A stretch of 36,992 bases of DNA from JAVKBW01 sp964352715 (GTDB lineage Bacteria > Pseudomonadota > Alphaproteobacteria > UBA8366 > Aestuariispiraceae): contig CAYGSU010000040.1 in assembly GCA_964352715.1 (NCBI GenBank), positions 1 through 36,992 on the forward strand, read 5' to 3'. Of the stretch, positions 1 to 6,491 are shown piece by piece. The position numbers and the translations under genes were made by a program. Position 1 is the stretch's first letter. The number at the start of each line of letters is the position of its first letter. The notes beneath the pieces are model-generated. The model did not search any database and was not told the origin of the DNA. It worked only from the letters and a program-made list of their open reading frames with translations.

Positions 1-62
1 AACGGTTCCAGTTCACCGATCCTGAAGGCTATGAACTTGCCGTCTGGACACCCCTAGCCTAG
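1..62 (+). CDS. C-terminal end of a VOC/glyoxalase-like protein (partial)
   Basis: Only the last 19 codons are present; the reading frame starts at base 3 and stops at TAG 60-62. The peptide ends in a segment reading FTDPEGYELAVWTP, which matches the typical last strand of vicinal-oxygen-chelate (glyoxalase/bleomycin-resistance) domains, where a D-P-[ED]-G-[YN]-x-[IL]-E/A-[LV] motif carries or precedes a metal ligand. The substrate cannot be judged from so little sequence. The stop codon overlaps the stop of the convergent VWA gene in a shared CTAG. Confidence 0.55.
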   Translation, partial: RFQFTDPEGYELAVWTPLA

Positions 63-1240
63 GACAATTCCCGCATCGCCGCATCCAGCCCACCGAGCGT
101 CAGCGGATACATCCGATCTTCCATGATCCGGCGCATCAGCCCGATCGAGGTGACGCGTTCGAAATAGGCTTCCGGCTGCGGGTTCAGCCATACGGCCTTT
201 GGAAACTGCGTCAACATCCGCTGCATCCAGGTGACGCCCGCTTCCTTGTTCCAGTGCTCAACCGACCCGCCGTCATGGGTGATTTCATAGGGGCTCATCG
301 TCGCGTCACCGACAAAGATCAGCTTGTAGTCGCTGCCATAGGTGCGGATCACCTCGTCGGTCGGCGTGAAATCGGTGAACCGCCGCACATTGTCGCGCCA
401 CAACCGTTCATACAGGCAATTGTGGAAATAGAAGAATTCCAGATGCTTGAATTCGCTGCGGACGGCCGCAAACAGTTCCCGGCACACGCGAATGTGATCG
501 TCCATCGACCCGCCGATATCGAACAGCACCAGCACTTTCACCGTATTATGGCGTTCCGGCACCATTTTCAGGTCCAGAAGGCCGGCATTATCGGCCGTAG
601 CGCGCACTGTTCCGTCGAGATCGAGTTCCCGGGCGACGCCTTGCCGGGCGAATCGCCGCAACCGGCGCAACGCAATCTTGATATTGCGCGTGCCGATTTC
701 GACATCGCTGTCCAGATTTTTGAATTCGCGCTTGTCCCACACCTTCACGGCGCGACGATGGCGGCTTTCCTCCTGACCTATCCGTACCCCTTCCGGGTTG
801 TAGCCGTAGACGCCGAACGGCGACGTTCCGCCGGTGCCGATCCATTTCGAACCACCCTGGTGCCGCCCTTCCTGTTCAGCGAGCCGTTTCTTCAATGTTT
901 CCATAAGCTTGTCGAAACCACCCAGGGCCTCTATCTCGGCTTTCTCCTCATCCGTCAGAAGCTTTTCCGCCATTGCGCGAAGCCATTCTTCCGGCAGGTC
1001 CCGTGCAGCGATTGCGGCGCCATCCTCGGCCTCCAGCCCCCTGAACGCCTCGCCGAAGGCGCGGTCGAAGCGATCCAGATAGCGTTCGTCCTTAATCAGG
1101 GCCGACCGGCTGAGGTAGTAGAAGGTTTCGACCTGATATTCTGCGACGCCCGCAGCCGTCGCTTCGATCAGCGTCAGGTATTCACGCAAAGAGACGGGTA
1201 CGCCCGAATCACGTAGGGAAAAGAAGAGTGAGGCAAACAT
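59..1240 (-). CDS. VWA domain protein, CoxE-like
   Basis: This is a 393-residue protein with a C-terminal von Willebrand factor A domain. The MIDAS motif DIGGS is at residues 241-245, which would bind a divalent metal and partner proteins. The N-terminal part (about 1-125) is charged and helical, followed by a Gly/Ser-rich stretch (about 128-150). The architecture matches CoxE-type VWA proteins that work with MoxR-family AAA+ ATPases as a metal-centre insertion or complex-remodelling pair; a MoxR gene lies 1.7 kb away on the same strand. I chose the ATG at 1240 because the protein family begins near this MFASLFF segment. A TTG extension to 1276 is possible but has no better ribosome site. The client of the pair is not visible here. 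Confidence 0.85.
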   Translation of the reverse strand: MFASLFFSLRDSGVPVSLREYLTLIEATAAGVAEYQVETFYYLSRSALIKDERYLDRFDRAFGEAFRGLEAEDGAAIAARDLPEEWLRAMAEKLLTDEEKAEIEALGGFDKLMETLKKRLAEQEGRHQGGSKWIGTGGTSPFGVYGYNPEGVRIGQEESRHRRAVKVWDKREFKNLDSDVEIGTRNIKIALRRLRRFARQGVARELDLDGTVRATADNAGLLDLKMVPERHNTVKVLVLFDIGGSMDDHIRVCRELFAAVRSEFKHLEFFYFHNCLYERLWRDNVRRFTDFTPTDEVIRTYGSDYKLIFVGDATMSPYEITHDGGSVEHWNKEAGVTWMQRMLTQFPKAVWLNPQPEAYFERVTSIGLMRRIMEDRMYPLTLGGLDAAMRELS

Positions 1241-1304
1241 GCCCCTTGCATACCTTCTGTTGCGAAACTGTGGCAAGGTGTAACACAGGGTATCAGGGCG
1301 GTTA

Positions 1305-1333
1305 TTGTGCGCCGAATAACATTGCGATACAGT
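1305..1333 (+). promoter_or_regulatory. Possible sigma-70-type promoter of the DUF2336 gene
   Basis: TTGTGC (1305-1310) and TACAGT (1328-1333) are separated by 17 bases, in the 139-base divergent gap between the VWA gene and the DUF2336 gene. This is pattern matching only; the downstream leader would be about 40 bases. Confidence 0.3.
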
Positions 1334-1379
1334 CCGCGCGTGTTCTGTGGGGACGGACGCTATTTTAAGGTAGAGTGTC

Positions 1380-2477
1380 GTGTCCGATTTTTCGTTTCAA
1401 GATCTGATCAAGGTTGCGCGCAGCGACAGGCCGGAAGACCGTAATCTTCTTGCTGAGGCGCTCAACAAAATGGTTCTTGCATCCGGCAAGCATCTGTCCA
1501 GTGCGGAAATCGATCTGGTATTCGATATCCTTCGCCGCCTTATCCATGAAGTCGAAATCGATGTCCGCCGCCATCTCGCCGAAAACCTGGCTGACCGGGG
1601 CGATGTTCCGCACGATCTGGTGGTGACGCTGGCGAACGATATCATTGAAGTCGCCTTCCCGATTCTGTCTCGCAGCAAAGTGCTGGAAGACGTTGATCTG
1701 ATTCAGCTAATTCTTGACCATGCAACCCAGCATCAATTGGCGATTTCCGGCCGCAAGTCTGTTTCCGAGGATGTTTCCGCAACCCTGGCCGATACCGGCA
1801 ATGCGGAAGTCATCGAAGCGCTGTTGAAGAATCCCGGCGCCGCGTTCAGCTCGGAAACTCTGGAAAAGCTGGTCGAGGATTCGATGCATATGCCGACCAT
1901 CCAGGAACCGCTGGTGCGGCGTTCCGACCTGCCGCCCGATCTGACCCGCCGGATGTACGAATGGGTCGGCGAAGCGGTAAAAAGCTATATCGATGTCAAA
2001 CTGGGTGACGACCTGCGATCTTCCTCAACCGCATCCAGCGCTCTGGACGAAGAGGTAAAGCACGCGGTTACCGAAGCACTGGAAGACGACGAGATGATGG
2101 GCGGGTCAACCGCACCGAACTTCGAGGTTCCAGGCGTGGGCGGCAATTTCCGCGTTCATCCGCGTGTAATGGTGAGAACGCTCGAGGAAGGCGATGTCTT
2201 TCATTTCGAGGAACTGTTCCGCGACTTTACCGGCCTGCCTGAAAGCGCGGCGACGCGGGTTCTTTACGATACCGGGCCGGAAGCGCTCGCCATCGCCTGC
2301 AAGGGGTCGGGCATCGACCGGTATTCGTTCTCCGACATGGTCTGCCTGCTGCATGGCGACGGTAACGCGCAGGGTTTCCGGGATACGCCGGCCTTCATGA
2401 AGGCGATGGACTATTTTGAACGGATTGACGGCGCCGGCGCCAAACGCGTGCTGCAGGCGTGGAGTCACGCCGGCTAG
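1380..2477 (+). CDS. DUF2336-type protein of unknown function
   Basis: A 365-residue soluble protein that I recognise as belonging to the DUF2336 family, which is widespread in alphaproteobacteria and has no settled function. The N-terminal two-thirds is made of repeated helical segments (for example around residues 35-75, 75-115 and 140-175) of the kind seen in HEAT-like solenoids, with runs such as DVRRHLAENLAD and the NPGAAFSSETLEKLVEDS segment. The C-terminal part (about 255-365) is a second helical region rich in Asp and Phe. There is no signal peptide or membrane span. The start is GTG at 1380, about ten bases after AAGG. The gene is inverted relative to its neighbours and sits between the VWA gene and the GNAT-MoxR pair. 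Its stop shares a CTAG with the convergent GNAT gene. Confidence 0.8.
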   Translation: MSDFSFQDLIKVARSDRPEDRNLLAEALNKMVLASGKHLSSAEIDLVFDILRRLIHEVEIDVRRHLAENLADRGDVPHDLVVTLANDIIEVAFPILSRSKVLEDVDLIQLILDHATQHQLAISGRKSVSEDVSATLADTGNAEVIEALLKNPGAAFSSETLEKLVEDSMHMPTIQEPLVRRSDLPPDLTRRMYEWVGEAVKSYIDVKLGDDLRSSSTASSALDEEVKHAVTEALEDDEMMGGSTAPNFEVPGVGGNFRVHPRVMVRTLEEGDVFHFEELFRDFTGLPESAATRVLYDTGPEALAIACKGSGIDRYSFSDMVCLLHGDGNAQGFRDTPAFMKAMDYFERIDGAGAKRVLQAWSHAG

Positions 2478-2965
2478 AGCAGGTATTCGTAGAACTGCAC
2501 TTCCTTGGTCGCATCGCCGAGTTTTTCAACCGGGCGAAAGCCCAGCCGTTCGTGGAACCGCATTGAACCCGGATTGGCCGGAATGGTATTGACCTCGCAC
2601 AATATGCGGGCTGTCTTGCCATGAACGAAACGGAAGAGATCGCGGTACATACGCTCGCCGACCTTCCGACCGCGCGCCGCTTCCGACACGATGATCCGGT
2701 CGACATAGTAGAAGTCGTCATAACGCTCGCTGCACCAGGCGTAATAGGTGCTCCAGTGCGTTACCCCGGGCTCGAGCACAGTGAGGGCACCCAGCGGCTG
2801 CGGCCCGTCGCCGATATCATCCCAAAGGATTTTCGCATAGGCTGACTTTTCGACGATGTCCCACAATCCGTCCGCCGTCATTTCGTTGACGCCGGGTATG
2901 CAGGCGTTGTTGAGCGCGGTCAGCCAGGCAAGCTCAGCCCGGGTGGCGGTCCGGCAGTCAGTCAT
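2474..2965 (-). CDS. GNAT-family N-acetyltransferase
   Basis: A 163-residue protein with the GNAT fold. The acetyl-CoA pyrophosphate-binding loop is visible as RGRKVG at residues 98-103, following the strand FYYVDRIIVSE. The C-terminal SMRFHERLGFRPV segment is the usual motif B helix-strand of the family. The length is typical. The start at 2965 overlaps the end of the moxR gene by eight bases (ATGACTGA), which suggests translational coupling; a longer reading to 3022 lies inside moxR and looks spurious. It resembles the predicted acetyltransferases of COG3818. The substrate is unknown. Confidence 0.85.
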   Translation of the reverse strand: MTDCRTATRAELAWLTALNNACIPGVNEMTADGLWDIVEKSAYAKILWDDIGDGPQPLGALTVLEPGVTHWSTYYAWCSERYDDFYYVDRIIVSEAARGRKVGERMYRDLFRFVHGKTARILCEVNTIPANPGSMRFHERLGFRPVEKLGDATKEVQFYEYLL

Positions 2966-3806
2966 TGCCACCCCGACGGGCCATGAAGGCCATGCGTTCG
3001 AACAGATGCACATCCTGCTCATTCTTCAAAAGCGCGCCGTAAAGCGGCGGAATGGCGTTTGCAGCGTCGCCCGGCCGCAGGGCTTCCGGCGGAATGTCAT
3101 CTGCGACCAGCAGCCTGATCCAGTCGAGAAACTCCGATGTCGACGGGCGCTTTTTCAGGCCCCTGACCTCCCGGATTTCGTAGAACGCCGTCAGCGCATC
3201 CCGCAGCAGCATCTTTTTCACGCCGGGGTGATGCACCTCGACGATCTTTTCCATAATCTCGCGATCGGGGAAAGCGATGAAGTGGAAGAAACAGCGGCGC
3301 AGGAATGCATCCGGCAGTTCCTTTTCATTGTTCGATGTAATGAACACGATCGGCCGGTTCTTCGCCTTGATCACCTCGCCGGTTTCGTAGACGTGAAACT
3401 CCATCCGGTCGAGTTCCAGCAACAGATCGTTCGGAAATTCGATATCCGCCTTGTCCACCTCGTCGATCAGCAAAACCGGCGCTTCTTCGGCCTCGAAGGC
3501 CTCCCACATTTTGCCGCGCCGGATATAGTTGCGAATGTCATGAACCCGTTCGTCGCCAAGCTGACCGTCGCGCAACCGGCTGACTGCATCATATTCGTAC
3601 AATCCCTGCTGGGCGCGGGTGGTTGACTTGACGTGCCATTCGATCAGCGGTTTGCCGAGCGCCTTGGCAACTTCCTGCGCCAGAACGGTCTTGCCGGTGC
3701 CCGGTTCCCCCTTGATCAGCAGCGGCCGCTGCAATGTCACCGCCGCATTGACCGCAACCATCAGATCTTCAGTCGCAACGTAGTCTTTTGTACCTTCGAA
3801 TTTCAT
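2958..3806 (-). CDS. MoxR-family AAA+ ATPase (CoxD-like)
   Basis: A 282-residue AAA+ ATPase of the MoxR branch. Walker A is GEPGTGKT at 33-40, Walker B is VLLIDE at 111-116, sensor 1 is TSNN at 157-160, and the arginine pair R170-R171 is the likely arginine finger. MoxR ATPases act with VWA proteins as chaperones for insertion of metal cofactors or activation of complexes, as CoxD/CoxE do for carbon monoxide dehydrogenase. Here the VWA partner gene is on the same strand but separated by the GNAT gene and an inverted gene. The start overlaps the stop of the CoA-transferase gene (ATGA), so it is probably translated from the same message as that operon. Confidence 0.92.
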   Translation of the reverse strand: MKFEGTKDYVATEDLMVAVNAAVTLQRPLLIKGEPGTGKTVLAQEVAKALGKPLIEWHVKSTTRAQQGLYEYDAVSRLRDGQLGDERVHDIRNYIRRGKMWEAFEAEEAPVLLIDEVDKADIEFPNDLLLELDRMEFHVYETGEVIKAKNRPIVFITSNNEKELPDAFLRRCFFHFIAFPDREIMEKIVEVHHPGVKKMLLRDALTAFYEIREVRGLKKRPSTSEFLDWIRLLVADDIPPEALRPGDAANAIPPLYGALLKNEQDVHLFERMAFMARRGGND

Positions 3807-4981
3807 GTCTGTGTGCTACCCGTTTCGCCGCCAAGTCTCAAGACTGTCTCTTCGTCAAAGCCCAACTCGCGCATCAGGTCAGCCGTGTGCTGACCGAGCG
3901 CGGGCGCCGCTGTTTCCGCAACCTCGCTGCCGAGCGGGTTGCGGACAAACCGTTGCGTCGCCCCATTCTCCAAAACAATTTCAGAAACCGATCCGGCCTC
4001 ATCCATCGCCGCGTGAACCGCTGAATCGGCGAGCGTGTTTACCGACGAGACGGGAACCCCCGCTTGCGCCAGCTGATCGACCCAATGCTGTCTGGGTTTG
4101 CTGCGAAACAACGCGTGCAGCTCCTCATCCAGCAGGTCGCGGTTCGAAAGCCTGATTTCGTCTTCGGCGTAAAGTGGATTGGATTCAAGATCGGGTCGCC
4201 CGATCGCTCGGCAGAATCGCGGCCAGTCGCGTCCGCTACCCAGTGCGATGACAAAATCGCCATCCGAAGCGGGATAGCTTTCAAACGGGGTAATCGATGG
4301 GTGGCGCGACCCGTTCGGCTGCGGCACCTGCCCTGTATTGAGGTTCCGCGCAAAGGCGTTTTCCATCAGCGCCCACTGGCAGTCCAGCATGGAAACATCC
4401 AGCACCGGGCCGGGCGCAACACCGGAAACATCACGCGCATACAGCCGCTGCAGAATACCGATAGTGGTGAAAAGGGACGCGGAAAGGTCGCCGACCGAAA
4501 CGCCTACGCGAGTCGGTGGGCCGCCAAGAGGCCCGTTGATGCTCATCAGCCCACTCATTGCCTGCACCACGATGTCGAAAGCCGGGCGTGTCGCCAGACT
4601 GCCTGTCTGGCCGAAACCGCTGATCGACGCTTTCACCAGCCGCGGGTTGATGCGGTCAAGATCAGCGTCACTGCACCCCAGACGGTCACGCACGCCCGGG
4701 CGCATGTTCTCGACGAACACATCCGCTGTCTCGAGCAGCCGGTGCAGCACCGCGCGGCCATCTTCTGTCTTCAGATCCAGCGCAACACTGCGCTTGTTAC
4801 GATTGATGCTGTCGAAATACAGGCACCGCCCGTCCTTGAACGGTGGTGTATCTCGGCTGATATCGCCGCCGTCCGGACTTTCAACCTTGATGACATCAGC
4901 CCCCATGCCCGCCAGCAACCAGGTGCAGTACGGACCGGACAGCATACTGGTCATGTCGACCACGCGAATGCCGTGCAACAT
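3803..4981 (-). CDS. CaiB/BaiF-type (class III) CoA-transferase
   Basis: A 392-residue member of the family III CoA-transferases, which move CoA between carboxylic acids through an aspartyl-CoA anhydride. The N-terminal segment with GPYCTWLLAGMGADVIKVE (about 16-34) is the characteristic CoA-binding Rossmann start. The catalytic aspartate is D136 in the context RPAFDIVVQAMSG. The GHT-type C-terminal LGQHTADLMRELGF segment is also typical. The length is normal for the family. The start lies one base after the stop of the crotonase gene. Neither donor nor acceptor can be named; the neighbours (an enoyl-CoA-hydratase-fold protein and an adducin-like aldolase) suggest catabolism of an organic acid as a CoA thioester. 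Confidence 0.92.
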   Translation of the reverse strand: MLHGIRVVDMTSMLSGPYCTWLLAGMGADVIKVESPDGGDISRDTPPFKDGRCLYFDSINRNKRSVALDLKTEDGRAVLHRLLETADVFVENMRPGVRDRLGCSDADLDRINPRLVKASISGFGQTGSLATRPAFDIVVQAMSGLMSINGPLGGPPTRVGVSVGDLSASLFTTIGILQRLYARDVSGVAPGPVLDVSMLDCQWALMENAFARNLNTGQVPQPNGSRHPSITPFESYPASDGDFVIALGSGRDWPRFCRAIGRPDLESNPLYAEDEIRLSNRDLLDEELHALFRSKPRQHWVDQLAQAGVPVSSVNTLADSAVHAAMDEAGSVSEIVLENGATQRFVRNPLGSEVAETAAPALGQHTADLMRELGFDEETVLRLGGETGSTQT

Positions 4982-4982
4982 T

Positions 4983-5735
4983 CTACAGTTTCCTCAAACG
5001 CTGAATTGCTGCGACGTTTTTCTGGTAGACCGCCGCGTGGCAATCTGCCGTCACCATGTCATCATCAACGAAATCGATCACCCGCTTGGTCGCAATCAGA
5101 TGATCGGCCTCAGCCGCCCTGATCGGGTCAAGAAACACCGCCGCCTGTTCCGCTGCATCTGTCTGCGCAAACACCCGGTCGACCAGGCCCCAGGAAAGGG
5201 CCTCTTGCGCGGAAAGGCGCAACCCGCCCAGCAGCAGCGCCTTTGTTCTGGCCTTGCCGATCAGGTCGATCAGCCGGCCGGCATCGTGACGTTCCGGCAG
5301 GAAGCCGTTTTTCAGCGTCGGATAGAAAATTTGTCCGCCCTCGACCATCAGCCGGATATCGCAGGCCAACGCCAGCGCCAGTCCGCCGCCGATGCAGGAC
5401 CCGTTCAACAGGGCGATGGTCGGCACCGGCAAACGGGCAAGCGATCCGGTTGTTTCCCGCCACAAGGCATCATAGGCAAGCGCCGAGGCCGGGTCTGACA
5501 CCTGGGCGCGAATTTCGCTCAGGTCCGCCCCGCCGGAAAATATCCGGCCGCCGCTGCCGGTCAGCACCAACGCCTTTGCGTCTGTATCGTCAGCCAGGTC
5601 CCCGGCCAGCGCCGTCAGATCGCTCAGCATCGCCATTGTTATGGCGTTCGCCTTGTCGGGACGATTGAGCGTAACGGTTACGATGCCGTCAGCGCAGGCG
5701 ACAGACAGCGCGCCGTCGGCGCGGCTTTCCGTCAT
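4983..5735 (-). CDS. Crotonase-fold protein (enoyl-CoA hydratase/isomerase family)
   Basis: A 250-residue crotonase-superfamily protein. The oxyanion-hole segments are clear: FSGGADL at 66-72 and IGGGLAL at 115-121. Both glutamates used by classical enoyl-CoA hydratases are missing. The position after GGGL is A120 and the position in the QPE-like motif is T140 (YPTLKNG). That makes simple hydration of an enoyl-CoA unlikely; a different crotonase reaction (isomerisation, hydrolysis, decarboxylation or a retro-Claisen step) or a new one is more plausible. The start ATG overlaps the stop of the aldolase-like gene (ATGA). CoA substrate binding is inferred from the family and from the adjacent CoA-transferase. 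Confidence 0.88.
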   Translation of the reverse strand: MTESRADGALSVACADGIVTVTLNRPDKANAITMAMLSDLTALAGDLADDTDAKALVLTGSGGRIFSGGADLSEIRAQVSDPASALAYDALWRETTGSLARLPVPTIALLNGSCIGGGLALALACDIRLMVEGGQIFYPTLKNGFLPERHDAGRLIDLIGKARTKALLLGGLRLSAQEALSWGLVDRVFAQTDAAEQAAVFLDPIRAAEADHLIATKRVIDFVDDDMVTADCHAAVYQKNVAAIQRLRKL

Positions 5736-6457
5736 AGCGCGTAGTCGGGTTCTAGCGCATCAAGCACTTCGACCATGGCGTCGAAATCCTCGTCTTCGGG
5801 CGATGCGCGAACCTTCGCGGACATCGCGGCGGCGACATCGGCCGGAATACGCTGAACCTGGTTATCGTTCGCGGACCCGCTCAGCAACTGGTACATACAG
5901 GCGCGTTCAAGCTGGTACAGGTCAAGATAGGCGCGGCCGACAGACGGCCCGACGACCATCGCCCCGTGATTCCGCAGCAGCAGTATACGCTTGTCGCCAA
6001 GCGCTTCCGCCATCCTGTAGCCCTCTTCTTCCGCTTCCAGCAGACCGTCATAGGTATCGTAATAGGCAACATCGTCATGAAACTGGGCTGCCTGCTGCGA
6101 CAGCTGGGTGTCGAAGGCGATGTCCGTGCGGATCGACATTGCGACAATATAGGGCGAATGGACATGCATGACACAATTGGCGTCCGACCGGCTGCGATGA
6201 ACCGGGGCATGGATGATCCAGCCGGCCAGCCGCGCCTTGCGGATCCCTTCAAGCAGCTCGCCATCCTTGCCGAGAAGCGCCAGATTGCCGGCCGTGACCA
6301 TGCGCCAGTGCGTCCGGTCGGGCGTGATCAGCATCTTGTCCGGCTCGTCCGGCGAAACATAGCTGAAATGGTTCCAGGTGCCCTCGTTCAGCCCGTCGCG
6401 AACCGCCAGGCGATGCGCCGCTGCGAGGTCTTTTCGAATGCGATGCCAGTCAGTCAT
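5732..6457 (-). CDS. Class II aldolase/adducin-family protein
   Basis: A 241-residue protein with the class II aldolase/adducin fold. The zinc-binding residues H98 and H100 (VMHVHSP) and H164 (RNHGAMVVG) are present. At the position where fuculose-phosphate aldolases carry their catalytic glutamate this protein has the LAGWIIH segment, with glycine (G79), as in adducin-like members; aldol cleavage of a sugar phosphate is therefore doubtful. A GGGAG-like ribosome site (GGGAGA) lies eight bases before ATG 6457, which fixes the start against a longer reading to 6526. It is the first gene of the operon, 34 bases downstream of the alaS stop, so read-through from alaS is possible. Confidence 0.87.
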   Translation of the reverse strand: MTDWHRIRKDLAAAHRLAVRDGLNEGTWNHFSYVSPDEPDKMLITPDRTHWRMVTAGNLALLGKDGELLEGIRKARLAGWIIHAPVHRSRSDANCVMHVHSPYIVAMSIRTDIAFDTQLSQQAAQFHDDVAYYDTYDGLLEAEEEGYRMAEALGDKRILLLRNHGAMVVGPSVGRAYLDLYQLERACMYQLLSGSANDNQVQRIPADVAAAMSAKVRASPEDEDFDAMVEVLDALEPDYAL

Positions 6458-6491
6458 GATTGTATCTCCCAAAAGCGCGCGCGCCATCCGA

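Noticed and set aside
254..1216. 320-codon open frame opposite the VWA gene
   Set aside because: The minus-strand product has an intact MIDAS motif and family features; the plus frame shows none.
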